This document shows, one piece after another, positions 50,541 through 61,628 of a stretch of 64,000 bases of DNA; position 1 is the first letter of the stretch, and each line of letters starts with the position of its first letter. Origin of the DNA: Coemansia sp. RSA 487 (lineage: Eukaryota > Kickxellomycota > Kickxellomycetes > Kickxellales > Kickxellaceae); the NCBI GenBank assembly GCA_027577595.1, contig JANBRJ010000082.1:1-64000 (forward strand), given 5' to 3'. Both the position numbers and the translations under genes were made by a program. The notes under the pieces are model-generated. The model did not search any database and was not told the origin of the DNA. It saw only the letters and a program-made list of their open reading frames with translations.

Positions 50541-51407
50541 TTAGCTTTTTATTGGTTTCCAAAAGTCAGTCTTCCATCCAAAGTACCCAAATTCATCGTG
50601 AGCCTTAAAAATCTGCTCCATGTCTTCATTGTTCAAGGTTTCATAAGGAAGCTGGACAAAGCGTGCGGGCTTTCCAGTAGCTTCAGTGAATGCTTTTGCC
50701 ATTTCCTGTGCCTCGTAGTATCCACCGCTTACCTCTACGGTCTTGCCAACAAAATGGTCAAAATGGTCAAGTACATAAGAGACGACACCACCAGCATCGT
50801 TGGCAGTGTCGACTAGCGGAACTTTTGTAGTCGGCTTCAGCGGGAGTATAAACTCGACGGTTTTGTTATCCTCGGGCAAAATACGCGAATATGTGACAAA
50901 GTTTTCCATGAAAAATCCAAGCTGGATAAAGGCGCCACGGATCTCAGCGGCCTTTGGTCTGATATACTTCTCAATCTCGTGCTTTTTCTTAAAATGGAGG
51001 ACATCCTGGTACTTGCCATTAGAGAGATCCTTTATCAAGTATAGAGTGCTAAAGACAATGTTCTCGACACTGGCGACAGTTGCAGCATCAGTGATGTTCT
51101 TTCCTTGGTTGAACTCGGCATCAATATCAGTGGCAACAGTTTGCTCTTGCATAACCGGCAGAGCCGGTGTTATCATTCCAAAGACATAATTGGCACCTAC
51201 AAAAGCCTTCTTGAGAGAGCCGATGCCATTGACATTGGTAGCGACTAGTTTAACATCGAGATACTCGGTCTTAAGCTTGTTGGTTGATGCACTGGAGATA
51301 TTGCGGGTCACAGCAATGAGGCTGTACTTTTTAGTCGCATGAAGTGAGCGCAGAACGCTGCCTCCTTGAAGACCTGTGGCTCCGATAACTGCTACGGTGT
51401 GGGTCAT
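50541..51407 (-). CDS. NmrA-like NAD(P)-binding protein
   Basis: 288 aa from the ATG at 51407 (MTHTVAVIGATGLQGGSVLR). The Rossmann-type GATGLQGGSV loop at residues 9-18 is that of the NmrA/HSCARG group. An Asp after the third strand and IVFSTLYLIKDL in the middle fit, as does the C-terminal TGKPARFVQLPYE segment. NmrA-like proteins sense NAD(P) redox state and regulate transcription factors, or act as isoflavone-reductase-like enzymes. The catalytic Tyr-x3-Lys of true SDR enzymes is not evident, which favours a regulatory role. Single exon. Confidence 0.88.
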   Translation of the reverse strand: MTHTVAVIGATGLQGGSVLRSLHATKKYSLIAVTRNISSASTNKLKTEYLDVKLVATNVNGIGSLKKAFVGANYVFGMITPALPVMQEQTVATDIDAEFNQGKNITDAATVASVENIVFSTLYLIKDLSNGKYQDVLHFKKKHEIEKYIRPKAAEIRGAFIQLGFFMENFVTYSRILPEDNKTVEFILPLKPTTKVPLVDTANDAGGVVSYVLDHFDHFVGKTVEVSGGYYEAQEMAKAFTEATGKPARFVQLPYETLNNEDMEQIFKAHDEFGYFGWKTDFWKPIKS

Positions 51408-51861
51408 TGTCAGAATAGCGGTACCCAATAGATCAAGAAATGTGTGGGAACAGATTGTATACGTGTGCGGAGTTACAAAGGCCTAAAAATCGATAAGATA
51501 GAGATGACAAAAATGTGCTGTATTTATAGCCAAAATGTGCTTTTTGCGCATTAGTGCAAAAAACCCACCCCTTACAATTCTTTTTACCCGTAGAATAGCA
51601 AGCAACATGGCTTGAAAATCTAAAATCTTGCTAAAAAGAGAAAAAGAAAACCCTTATATGTTTCGTTGGATGTGATTTATATATTGCATGAAATGCTAAA
51701 GAAGATATGACAAAGCGTAATGCGAAAGACTGAACTAGTCCCCAATATCTTGGGATAGGGCGATATTAAATTGTAATCCCGATATCCCCGAATTTTATAA
51801 ACTAAAGGAGCTATCGTATACTTTAGTATAAAATGCTGCATGAATAAAAACAATGTCAAGC
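51408..51861. other. Promoter of the NmrA-like gene and 3' flank of VAS1
   Basis: AT-rich. No gene supported. Confidence 0.5.
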
Positions 51862-54800
51862 TCAGTCGTCGCCCTTCAGAGTGAGGAATGTCTTTATAGC
51901 GTTCTGGAGCGCATCGATTTCAGCCTCGTAGTTATTGAGCTTGCTTGCATTGGCCTCACGCACATCCATAGGAACGATTATTGTGTACTTTGGCGCGTTG
52001 AGCTTTGCCTCAAGCCCGCTCTTCAGCTTCAGCGTCTTGGACACCTTGCCCTCAAGCTTGGTGATCTCGCGGGCAATATCAACCTGGCCACGAACAAGTA
52101 GATGCATAGCAATCTCGTCGCTGATAGAGAATACGGCGCAGCCTGCTGGTGTGGTCTCGCCAGGCTTCAAGACGGTGATGCTCTGGCATCCCTTTATCAG
52201 TGTTGCAATGCCGTCTGCCTGGGCAGAGGTATGTGCGTAGCTTGCTCCGCTGGAGTTGCTGATGTAGAAGGTAGACTTTGCCAAAACGTTATAGTCGGCA
52301 GCCAGGGAGCGGCCAGCCTTGGCAATGTTCATTGCAACCTCAAAGTCTGCCTCTGCCTTACTGTCATCGTACTCATCGCGCGGCACGGGGTACGGCGCAA
52401 TGCAAATCGAGGGAACGGCGTCGCTCTTGCGGCGCGGAAGGCGTTGCCAGAGCTCCTCCGTAACAAAGGGCATAATCGGATGGAGAAGCTTCAGCCCCTC
52501 GTCAAGGCATGTGTACAGCGTTTGCTGCGCCGAGCGGCGGCCATCGGCATCGGCATCTGGCGCCGTGATGGGCTTGATGTATTCGATATACACGTCGCAG
52601 AGCTCGTACAGCCAGAAGCTGTAGATAGCAGTTGTCGCAGCCATAAGATTCATTTCCTCCAGCGCTGCATTGACACTGCGCACCGCAACGTTCAGCCTCT
52701 GCAGAATCCACTTCTCTGCAAGCGACTCATGGCCAGTGGGCGTAGCCTCGGCCAGCGGCACAAAGTCGTCACCCAGCTTCATAAGAGCAAAGCGAGTGGC
52801 ATTCCACAGCTTGTTGCAGAACTTGCGGTATCCATCAACACGTTGAATGTCCAGATTAATGTCAGTGTTAGCGATGGGGTTTGCGCACAGGGCAAAGCGA
52901 AGCGCATCGGTGCCGCACTCGGGAATACCGCTTGGGAAATCCTTTGTCTGCCCGTCCTTCGCCTTTTCAAACTCCCTGGGATCCAGGTTCCCGTCCTCAA
53001 GCTTTGCGTGAAGCTGCTCTAGCGGGATGCCGGCGATGACATCGATCGGGTCAATGACATTTCCGAGCGATTTGGACATTTTGCGGCCGTGGGCATCGCG
53101 GATCATAGCGTGGCAGAACACATTGGAGAACGGCGACTTTCCAGTCAAGTAGATGCCAAGCATCACCATGCGCGCAATCCAGAAGAACAAAATATCCCAT
53201 CCCGTCTCCATAAAGGTGGTTGGGAAGAACTTTTCAAAGTCGTCTGTGTTCTCTGGCCAGCCCATCGCCGCAAACGGCCACAGACCCGACGAAAACCACG
53301 TGTCAAGAACATCTGGATCCTGCTCAAGCTCAAAGTCAGTGTCTGGGAACCTTTCCTTGGCGCGTCTGGTCGCCTCGTCGAGATCGCGGCCGGCAACCCA
53401 GTATGCAGGGTCGCACGAGTCGTTGGACTGTCCAGCTATGCGCACAAAGTAGGCGGGAATGCGATGGCCCCACCACAGCTGGCGTGACACGCACCAGTCC
53501 CTGATGTCACCAAGCCATTTGAACCAGTCCTTCTCCGACCTGGAGGGCGTGATCTCCAGATCGCCATTGCGCACAGCCTCCATGGCAGGCTCCGCAAGAT
53601 CCTTGCACCTGACCCACCACTGGGGCTTCATAAGCGGCTCAATCACATCACCAGACTTGGAACAGACCGGGATCTGCATTGGGTTTTCGGTCGTGTCGAC
53701 GTACAGGCCCTTTTTCTTGAGGTCCTCCACAATCTGCTTGCGGACGTGGAACCGCAGCATACCGTTGTAGGGCCCGGTGTTCTCGTTGTAGGTGCCATCC
53801 TCGTTGAGGATGTTGATGAAGGAAAGGTTGTGGCGCTTGCCAACCTCCCAGTCGTTGAAATCGTGGGCTGGAGTGATCTTCACAGCACCGGTTCCAAACT
53901 CCATGTCGGCCGCCTCGGCATCGGTGATGATCGGAATGCGGCGATCGATGAACGGGTGGCGAACAAACTTGCCATGGAGGTGCTTGTACCGTTCGTCATT
54001 CGGATTCACAGCGACAGCAGTATCGCCAAGCATTGTCTCAATACGGGTGGTGGCAACAATAATGCGCTCGCCTGTGCTCTCAACCTCGTAAGCAAAATGG
54101 ACTAGCACACCAAACTCAAACTTCTCCTCGGGAGCGTATCCAGGAACGCCCATCAGCGTTCTGCCCTTGAGCTCCTTGTTCTCGACCTCAAGATTCGACA
54201 GCGTGGTGTTTAGGTGATGGCACCAGTTGACAAGGCGGTTGGAGCGATAGATAATCCCGTCATCAAACAGGCGCACAAACGTTTCGCGAGTCGCACGGGT
54301 AAGCATGTCGTCAAGGGTGAAGCGCTCGCGAGACCAGTCAAATGAGGTACCAAGACGCCTCATTTGGTTTATAATAGTATGTCCATATTCAGACCTCCAC
54401 TCCCAGATCTTGTCGACAAGTGCCTCACGTCCATAGTCATGGCGAGTCCTCTTCTCGTGCTTCCACACCTGATTTTCGACAACAAGCTGAGTGTAGATCC
54501 CTCCATGGTCGGTTCCTCCGACAAAAAGGGTGGTTAGGCCACGCATGCGGTTCCACCGCACAAGGCTGTCCTGGATAGCAATGAACAGGGCATGGCCAAT
54601 GTGGAGCCGGCCAGTGACGTTTGGCGGAGGAGCCGTAACCACAAACTTGCCCTTGGGGCTGATCTCGCCGTTCGGCCCGGTCTTTGGCTCAAAGTACTTT
54701 TGCTTCTCCCACCAATCGTACCAGGACGACTCGACTGCAACGGGGTCGTAGCTTCCAGCCATGGGTTGGCTCATGTCCTTTTTCTCGCCCTTTGGCGTCG

Positions 54801-55086
54801 TCGAAACAAAGGTCTCCTTTGGCTTTGGTGCCGCCTTAGCCTCCTTCTCCTTGGGCTTCTTTTCCTTTTTGGCCCCAGAATCGGTGCTTTCTGCGCCATT
54901 CAGAACCGCCTGCTTCTTCAAGAACTTCTCCATCTTGGCCTTGCGCTTGGCTTCATTTTTCCCCTGATTCTTGGTCTCTGGCGCTGAATCCGAAGGAGAT
55001 TCTGAGTCTGGCGTTGCGGCAGGTGGGTTGGATGCAGAACTAGCACTGCCAGAAGCAGTGGCTTGCAGCTTGGCTTCATAGGACAT
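51862..55086 (-). CDS. VAS1: Valyl-tRNA synthetase
   Basis: 1074 aa from the ATG at 55086 (MSYEAKLQATASG). The N-terminal Lys-rich extension (about 35-110) is typical of eukaryotic enzymes. The class I HIGH motif is in GRLHIGHAL (about 160), the editing domain follows (TTRIETMLGDTAVAVNP), and KMSKS is in GRKMSKSLGNVIDP (about 666). The anticodon-binding domain (SLAEKWILQRLN...) and a C-terminal coiled coil with DIAREITKLEGKVSKTL complete it. It charges tRNA-Val and hydrolyses Thr-tRNA-Val. Most fungi make cytosolic and mitochondrial forms from one gene by alternative starts. Codons upstream of this ATG stay open for nine residues but lack an ATG. Confidence 0.97.
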   Translation of the reverse strand: MSYEAKLQATASGSASSASNPPAATPDSESPSDSAPETKNQGKNEAKRKAKMEKFLKKQAVLNGAESTDSGAKKEKKPKEKEAKAAPKPKETFVSTTPKGEKKDMSQPMAGSYDPVAVESSWYDWWEKQKYFEPKTGPNGEISPKGKFVVTAPPPNVTGRLHIGHALFIAIQDSLVRWNRMRGLTTLFVGGTDHGGIYTQLVVENQVWKHEKRTRHDYGREALVDKIWEWRSEYGHTIINQMRRLGTSFDWSRERFTLDDMLTRATRETFVRLFDDGIIYRSNRLVNWCHHLNTTLSNLEVENKELKGRTLMGVPGYAPEEKFEFGVLVHFAYEVESTGERIIVATTRIETMLGDTAVAVNPNDERYKHLHGKFVRHPFIDRRIPIITDAEAADMEFGTGAVKITPAHDFNDWEVGKRHNLSFINILNEDGTYNENTGPYNGMLRFHVRKQIVEDLKKKGLYVDTTENPMQIPVCSKSGDVIEPLMKPQWWVRCKDLAEPAMEAVRNGDLEITPSRSEKDWFKWLGDIRDWCVSRQLWWGHRIPAYFVRIAGQSNDSCDPAYWVAGRDLDEATRRAKERFPDTDFELEQDPDVLDTWFSSGLWPFAAMGWPENTDDFEKFFPTTFMETGWDILFFWIARMVMLGIYLTGKSPFSNVFCHAMIRDAHGRKMSKSLGNVIDPIDVIAGIPLEQLHAKLEDGNLDPREFEKAKDGQTKDFPSGIPECGTDALRFALCANPIANTDINLDIQRVDGYRKFCNKLWNATRFALMKLGDDFVPLAEATPTGHESLAEKWILQRLNVAVRSVNAALEEMNLMAATTAIYSFWLYELCDVYIEYIKPITAPDADADGRRSAQQTLYTCLDEGLKLLHPIMPFVTEELWQRLPRRKSDAVPSICIAPYPVPRDEYDDSKAEADFEVAMNIAKAGRSLAADYNVLAKSTFYISNSSGASYAHTSAQADGIATLIKGCQSITVLKPGETTPAGCAVFSISDEIAMHLLVRGQVDIAREITKLEGKVSKTLKLKSGLEAKLNAPKYTIIVPMDVREANASKLNNYEAEIDALQNAIKTFLTLKGDD

Positions 55087-55701
55087 GCTTGGATTCGAAT
55101 AGATAGCGTGCAATAATAGTAGCCAATATCCACGGTTTCCGATGTTTCTCTTCTACCTCGATGAAGGGGAAAATACACTAATAGAATTCAAAACAATTAA
55201 ACTAGAGCGAATAAAACGTTTGTGTTAAAAAGAGAAAAAGATAGCACTGGCGATAAATGGCACACTTTATATTAAGAAGTTTAAAGTACAGCCTTTTTAC
55301 TTTACATTGATGGGCAAAACCACATCTTCACATCATCTTTGTAGCCTTATATATATATCGTCAAATGTGAATCATAAGAAACGTCAGCTTTAAACCATTC
55401 CAATGTTACAATGGTGGAAAAGCTGGAAACGCCATTGTATTATGAAAATTAATGCATCATCACCAGCATTTCCAAGTATCCTATTTAAATTTAAGAATGA
55501 TGACTGGTAAATCTAGCTGACAAACTAGGCGTTGGGCTAGATTATGAGTCAGAGGCAAGAAGCCAGACCAGCCCTTGGTTTTCTATATCTACGAGGGACA
55601 GTAGGTAGCTCAAACAGTGGCCATATATATGGATATTTACACTATGGGAAAAAGTTTCGTATTTTATGAGAACCAATATTTACTTTTTTTTTGACGATAG
55701 T
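55087..55701. other. VAS1 promoter and MSH1 3' flank
   Basis: AT-rich with a short TATATATATA run near 55349. No gene supported. Confidence 0.5.
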
Positions 55702-58700
55702 TCAAGGTTTGGATGCTGCAAAGTCGCGGGCCATCTTCAAGACCTTCTTTGGTATGCCTGCAATTTGTGCTACGTAAAGTGCATGCGAATCGGTGCAAAT
55801 TCCAGGCCGTACTTTGTGCAGAAACGAAAACCCACCTTTCCCATCCTCGTACACCGCGGTATGCAGCGGACTAAGTGCATCTAGTCCAGGTACGACATGT
55901 GGAACCAGCTCATGGTAGTGCGTGGCAAAGACCGCCTTGCACCGTACTTCGTCATGCAAGTATTTAAGCGTTGCATACGCTATGGCTATTCCATCTGAAG
56001 TAGAAGTGCCGCGTCCAATCTCGTCAAGAATCACCAGAGAATCGGGGGTGGCATGCTTGAGTATATCTGCGGTCTCGGACATTTCAATCATAAACGTGGA
56101 CTGATCAAGTGCCAAGTTGTCGTGTGCTCCAATGCGAGAATATATGGCGTCGACTATCTGGAGCTGGGCGTCATCGGCAGGCACAAAGTTTCCCAATTGC
56201 GCAAGAATTGATGTCAACGCTATTTGCCGCAGATACGTGCTTTTCCCGCCCATGTTTGGTCCGGTAAGTAAGAGAACACGGGAGTCGGAGCTGTCAAACG
56301 CACAGTCATTCCCAACATACTGGCGGCTGGATTCCAAAAGCTGCGACTCGACAGCCGGATGCCTTCCATTCAATATAATATGGCGCTTGTTTTTCGAGCC
56401 CGGCTCGAAGGAAACAAAGCGCGGACGCACATACTGCCGTGTCGAGGCATGCAGCGCCGAGGATATAGCAACGTCGATTTCTGCAAGGACCTTGCTGTTC
56501 GTGCGGATTGCCAGACTAGAGGCAAGTGCAGAATTCCTCAGCTCTTCAAAAACGCGCATTTCTTCTGCCTGAAGCCTGTTCCTCAGCATTTCGATCTCCG
56601 ACAGCAGATACGTCCATTCGCTGTTTTCAAACCGAACTTTGCTCTTTAGAGACTGTATCATGCGAAAGTCCGAATGGGCGTCCGCCATCCGCGCAGCCTC
56701 GCGCTTGGACACTTCAATGAAATGGCCAAGCGCTGGAATTGTATCGAGCTTTAGCGTGTTGCAGCCGTACTGCTGTCTCCATTTTTCCTGAAGCTGCCTG
56801 CGCTCCTCATCCTTCGTGTCTAGTTGTCGGTGAAGACTCCGGATTTCCTTGCTGCAATTCGGCTGCAGAAACCCAAATTCCTTTAGGTCGCGCGGCGCAT
56901 CGCTTCTAATCTTTGAGGCAATGTCTTTTGCCAGGCCATCTAGCGACTGAAGCGCAGCTTCCTTTGCGCAAACGACGTTTCGTAGCTCAGACTCTGCGCG
57001 ATGGGATTGTAGTGCGCCAGATCTTCTGTTCCTCGCAACGTTGCTTCGTTTTGTCTTTTTTAGTGCACTGCTAACTGGTTTTTTGAGATAGTCATTCAGA
57101 ACTACTTTGATTTTAGAGACCACTTGTAGCGTACGGGCTATGTCGAGAAGATCGTGTGGACCGCCGCAGTTAAGTGACAGTTTGTTGACCGCACGCTCGA
57201 CGTCGCCGATGTTGGTCAGGTGCTCGTAAATCTGGTCCCGCACACGAGGGTTGGCACCAAAAAACTCCACAAAATCAAGCCTTTCCTCGATGATATCCAG
57301 ATCTGCGGACGGCGCAACCAATCGCTTGGCAAGCAGTCTTCCTCCTGCGCTGGTCCTGGTATGATCTATTTCGCTGCGCAGTGATCGTCCAGCATCGGCA
57401 TGGTCGCCCATCAATGGCCGTAAGAGCTCAAGTGCCTGGATCGTAGGCGCACTCATCCGTACGTGGCTCTCGACCTTGTAGCGTTTTGGCGGCTGCAGCG
57501 GGGGCAGCAGGCCAAGTTGCGTGTCCAATATGTAGTTGAGCAAGGCTGAAGCCGCGGCATGCTCGCCTCGCGAGAGCTCGGTTGCTTCAAACAACAGGCG
57601 CTCTGGAAGCGCTATAAGCTGCCTTGGCGGTGCAGATATCGACCATGCTACGTTGGCATTGAATCCTCCGGGTTTGCTAGATCCCGCCGCTGCGTTCTGT
57701 GACGTTTTTTCTGAGCGGGCTTCCAAAGTGTTCTTACTTTCGTCCGCTTCTGTTTCTTGGCTTTCTGCCCGAGAACGATGCCAGTGATGGAATGTATCTG
57801 TTGGGACCTTTGTTATTGTCGGGTGGCTTGCTGCCTGAGATGGAGGATAAATACTAGCAAGAAGCAATTGAACAGCCATGCTGCTGCTATCCACAAGAAC
57901 CTCCTTTGGCCGAATGCGCGCAATGTCCGTCCCAAGCATCGATCTAGAGCTCGGACACGTCATAAAGTCGCCGGTTGCAAGATCGAGCCAAGCAAGACTC
58001 AACTCAATATCGGCATCAGCACTGGTACCAGCAACAGATTCGTTCTCGCCATCTGGGATTTCTGAAATCAGCGGCATCGGCGGTGCCTCGAAGGCGTCCG
58101 GAAGGCACACATCGGCGTCGTTAAATTCCGACAGGCTGTTTCCCAGTGCCCCCCATTCTCTTCTTGCGTCAGCAATCGCTCGAGCAACATCCATTTTATG
58201 AGCATCTTCCAAGATGCTTTTATTCCTCTGCCATTCGTCCAGTCGTTTTTGGTATTTCATCTGGCGCTTATCCAGACGAGCGATGCTGAGAATGTAATTG
58301 TGGACACGAGTGTCTGCAATGCACTGGTCGTCGATCAGCGTCCCTGGTGTAATTACGCGAGTGACTTTGCGTGTAAACGTACGGCGCATTGGTTCCTGGA
58401 ACTGCTCGCAGAGCGCGATCGATAGACCGTGACGATAAACAAGAAGCTCAATGTACCGCAGCAATGCACGAGCTGGAAATCCAGTAAAGCGCACGGCTCC
58501 GCTGCGGAACTTTTTGTCGACTACTTGCAGCCCGAGTATGTCGCCTCCAACCTCGTCAGCTTGTTCAAAGTACAGTTCGTAAAAGTCTCCCACGCGAACT
58601 AGCAGCACGCAGTTTGGATATTTTTGTCGATACTCGCGTACTGTGGAAAGAACTGCACTGGTACTGCTGATTGTGGATCGAGAGGGCATGTCCGACGATT

Positions 58701-58992
58701 GTTGTTCCGGGTCTGACTTCGTTTCATCGTCCTCTGGAGTAACAGCGTCCTGGATTTCAGACGATGTACTGTATGCGCACAAGAATCCATTCAAGCCTCT
58801 TAAGTGTTTCTGTAGTCCTGGTACTGCGAGTGTCGGCTTTATCAGCGAGCTTCTTTGCGCTGCCTGGTAAATAGAGCCGACAGTGCTTGGCTGTAAGCTG
58901 TAACGCTCTGCCTTCCACCAGGCAGAATAGCGGCACAGCGAACCGCGAAATGCCGAAACAAATTTAGTGTTCCCGCGTGCACGCAAAATCAT
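55702..58992 (-). CDS. MSH1: MSH1, mitochondrial MutS homologue
   Basis: 1096 aa from the ATG at 58992 (MILRARGNTKFVSAFRGSLC). The Arg/Ser-rich N terminus fits a mitochondrial presequence. Domain I has VLLVRVGDFYELYFEQA, the MutS mismatch-binding Phe-x-Glu in modified form (GDFYELY). A connector, lever (SLRSEIDHTRTSAGGRLL) and clamp follow. The ATPase has Walker A LTGPNMGGKSTYLRQIA (about 910), Walker B SLVILDEIGRGTSTSDG and AVFATHYHEL. It recognises mismatches in mitochondrial DNA and hydrolyses ATP. Slightly longer than yeast MSH1 (959 aa) because of an insert near 290-450. It is transcribed divergently from the ASN gene. Confidence 0.95.
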   Translation of the reverse strand: MILRARGNTKFVSAFRGSLCRYSAWWKAERYSLQPSTVGSIYQAAQRSSLIKPTLAVPGLQKHLRGLNGFLCAYSTSSEIQDAVTPEDDETKSDPEQQSSDMPSRSTISSTSAVLSTVREYRQKYPNCVLLVRVGDFYELYFEQADEVGGDILGLQVVDKKFRSGAVRFTGFPARALLRYIELLVYRHGLSIALCEQFQEPMRRTFTRKVTRVITPGTLIDDQCIADTRVHNYILSIARLDKRQMKYQKRLDEWQRNKSILEDAHKMDVARAIADARREWGALGNSLSEFNDADVCLPDAFEAPPMPLISEIPDGENESVAGTSADADIELSLAWLDLATGDFMTCPSSRSMLGTDIARIRPKEVLVDSSSMAVQLLLASIYPPSQAASHPTITKVPTDTFHHWHRSRAESQETEADESKNTLEARSEKTSQNAAAGSSKPGGFNANVAWSISAPPRQLIALPERLLFEATELSRGEHAAASALLNYILDTQLGLLPPLQPPKRYKVESHVRMSAPTIQALELLRPLMGDHADAGRSLRSEIDHTRTSAGGRLLAKRLVAPSADLDIIEERLDFVEFFGANPRVRDQIYEHLTNIGDVERAVNKLSLNCGGPHDLLDIARTLQVVSKIKVVLNDYLKKPVSSALKKTKRSNVARNRRSGALQSHRAESELRNVVCAKEAALQSLDGLAKDIASKIRSDAPRDLKEFGFLQPNCSKEIRSLHRQLDTKDEERRQLQEKWRQQYGCNTLKLDTIPALGHFIEVSKREAARMADAHSDFRMIQSLKSKVRFENSEWTYLLSEIEMLRNRLQAEEMRVFEELRNSALASSLAIRTNSKVLAEIDVAISSALHASTRQYVRPRFVSFEPGSKNKRHIILNGRHPAVESQLLESSRQYVGNDCAFDSSDSRVLLLTGPNMGGKSTYLRQIALTSILAQLGNFVPADDAQLQIVDAIYSRIGAHDNLALDQSTFMIEMSETADILKHATPDSLVILDEIGRGTSTSDGIAIAYATLKYLHDEVRCKAVFATHYHELVPHVVPGLDALSPLHTAVYEDGKGGFSFLHKVRPGICTDSHALYVAQIAGIPKKVLKMARDFAASKP

Positions 58993-59234
58993 TCTTTTGG
59001 ACTTTGCTCGTGCGTCGGTAACAGACAAATGCAAAAATAAATTGAGATGCACATAAAGAAACCCTTGTGTGCGAAACGTCAAGAGAATAGAGCTGGAAAA
59101 GCAGTAGGGTGTTTGCTGTGGCTGGTAACCTCTGAAGCTTTATGATGATTTCAGCTCAATCAGTCGATCAAGAACAACGGGGATTTAAAGCGATCTGGAG
59201 CGATAACATCAGTCTGAAATGGGTCATGAAAAAA

Positions 59235-59242
59235 ATGACTCA
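59235..59242 (+). promoter_or_regulatory. Gcn4/CPC1-type site (ATGACTCA)
   Basis: Perfect match to the fungal general-amino-acid-control element TGACTCA, 123 bp upstream of the ASN TATA box and about 300 bp upstream of its ATG. Yeast ASN genes are known Gcn4 targets, so this is probably functional; a single 7-mer can also occur by chance. Confidence 0.5.
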
Positions 59243-59364
59243 CTCAAACTGGATCGGTGATAATGATTTGCAATAGCGTTTACGAGCCGGGAACAATCAG
59301 TTTTATCGTATCAGCGATAAAGAAATAAACGAGGAGAAAAATGCGCGCAGACAAAATACCAGCA

Positions 59365-59372
59365 TATAAATA
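59365..59372 (+). promoter_or_regulatory. TATA box of the asparagine synthetase gene
   Basis: TATAAATA, 169 bp upstream of the ATG, followed by a pyrimidine-rich leader. Confidence 0.55.
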
Positions 59373-59540
59373 CTAGGCATTTCCCAGTTGTTGGTTTCAT
59401 GGTGCCCAGACCTTTTTTCTCTTTCTACTTTAATTTTTTGGTCTATTCAAAGATAGAAGAGTATATTCGCAGCTCTAAAAATATTTCGATAGTCCTTGTG
59501 TTTATCCTGTATAACTCTTTGTTTTCCTTGATTTGAAACG

Positions 59541-61535
59541 ATGTGTGGAATCTTTTGCGTCTACAAGTACCAAGGCGACGTCGCAAAGTATCGCCAACGC
59601 GCGCTTGAGCTATCGAAGCAGATCCGGCACCGTGGACCCGACTGGTCGGGGTGCATCATTGCCGACAACAACATCTTCTGCCATGAGCGGCTGGCTATCG
59701 TGGGCATTGACACAGGCGCCCAGCCGCTTACCAATGACGACGAATCGCTTATCCTGACGGTCAACGGGGAGATCTACAACCACAAAAAGCTCGAAGGTGA
59801 GCTGAAGCAGCCCGTCAAGTTCAAGACCCATTCGGACTGCGAGGTCATCCTGCATGCTGTAAGTTGAACAAAAAGAATTTGTTTTATCTGCTGATAACGA
59901 TCTGCTGTTGAGCTTGACTTTTTTGGCATGTGAGTCTGATTCTTTTATCTTCCCTGGCTGGCACTTTTCTCTCCCCCCAACAAACCAACCAACCAAACTG
60001 CGCCAACTTTCTTCCTGCTTCTAGAAATGAAAAAGTAACTGCTTTGTCGCACAAACGAGATCAAGTAGGGGACGGATATTGCTCCTCCCCCAGCCAATTG
60101 AGAGACTAATACTAACAGGCCATATTTTGTAACTCTTTAGTACAACGAGATCGGCACGGACGTCTGCGCCAAGCTCGACGGAATGTTCTCGTGGGCCCTT
60201 CTGGACCGCCGCACAGAGAAGGCGCGGCTTGTTGCGGCACGCGATCCGATCGGCATCACCACGCTGTATATTGGTCGCGTGTCAGCGCACCCCGAGACGG
60301 TGTACATTGCGTCTGAGCTAAAGTCGCTGAACGAGGAGTGCGACCAGATCGACGAGTTCCCGCCGGGCCACTTCTTTGACTCTGCGGACGGACAGTTCCA
60401 TCAGTACTTCAAGCCCGACTGGTGGACGCCCGAGCGCATTCCCACCATGCCAGTCAACTACCGCGCGCTGCGCGAGTCGCTGACCGCTGCCGTGCGCAAG
60501 CGTCTGATGGCCGAAGTGCCCTATGGTGTGCTTCTGTCTGGCGGCCTGGACTCCAGCCTGATCTCGAGTATTGCGGTGCGCGAAGCGGCGCGCATCTCGG
60601 CCAACGCGCAGTCGGATGCCGAGGATATCGACACCCGTGGTGCGCGGTACTTCCCTCGTATGCACTCGTTCTCGATTGGACTTCCGGGCGCTCCTGATCT
60701 CCTGGCTGCGCGCAAGGTGGCCAAGTTCCTGAAGACGGCACACCACGAGTTCACGTACACTGTGCAGGAGGGGCTAGACGCCGTCTCCGATGTCATCTAC
60801 CACCTGGAGACATACGATGTGACGACAGTGCGCGCATCGACCCCTATGTACCTTTTGTCGCGCCGGATCAAGTCGACAGGTGTCAAGATGGTACTCTCGG
60901 GCGAAGGCTCCGACGAGGTGTTTGGCGGCTACCTGTACTTCCACTACGCGCCAAGCCCCGACGAGTTCCACAAGGAGCTGGTCAAGCGCGTGCACAACCT
61001 GCACACCAGCGACTGTCTGCGCGCAAACAAGTCGACAATGGCATGGGGACTCGAGGCACGCGTGCCGTTCCTTGACAAGGAGTTCTTGCAAGTGGCGATG
61101 AATGTGCGGCCTGAAGACAAGCTATGCTCGAAGGAAATCATGGAGAAGGCCATCATCCGCCGTGCCTTCGACGTTGACTATGCAGAGGCCGGGTTTACGC
61201 CCGAGGAGATCGCCAGGGGGCCCTACCTTCCGCACGACGTGCTGTGGCGCCAGAAGGAGCAGTTCAGTGATGGCGTCGGATACTCGTGGATCGATTCGCT
61301 GAAGGAGTCCGCAGAGAGCAAGGTCTCCGACGAGGATATGTCAGCTGCAAAGGAACACTTCCCGTTCGATACACCCGAGACAAAGGAGGCGTACTTGTAC
61401 CGCAAAATCTTTGAGCAGCACTTTCCGCAAAAGGCATGCCTCGCCTCGGTTGTGAGGTGGGTTCCGCGTACCGACTGGGGCTGCAGCGCCGATCCCAGCG
61501 GCCGTGCGCAAAAGATCCACAACAACACCTACTAA
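59541..61535 (+). CDS. ASN1: Asparagine synthetase, glutamine-hydrolysing (2 exons)
   Basis: Exon 1 is 59541-59858, ending ...EVILHA at GTAAGT. Exon 2 is 60141-61535, opening [14 protein letters not shown] after a TTTAG acceptor. The phase-0 intron is 282 bp and the product is 570 aa. The N terminus MCGIF exposes the catalytic Cys2 of the glutaminase domain, with RHRGPDWSG and NGEIYNH also present. The synthetase domain has the PP-loop [10 protein letters not shown] (about 238) and [16 protein letters not shown]. It makes asparagine from aspartate, ATP and glutamine in the cytosol. Length matches yeast ASN1/ASN2 (572 aa). A Gcn4-type site upstream suggests amino-acid-starvation control. Confidence 0.97.
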
Positions 61536-61628
61536 TGTTCCACCGTATACCCAACTCCTTTTTCCTTTCGCTTTTAATAAGTGTTGTTCCAAGAAACAGA
61601 AAAAATAATAAGGAAGGCTTTTGTGCCT

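Larger units (their letters stand above)
58993..59540. promoter_or_regulatory. Divergent promoter region of MSH1 and asparagine synthetase
   Basis: 548 bp between opposed starts. On the ASN side lie a Gcn4-type site and a TATA box, described separately. The MSH1 side shows no TATA box. Confidence 0.5.
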
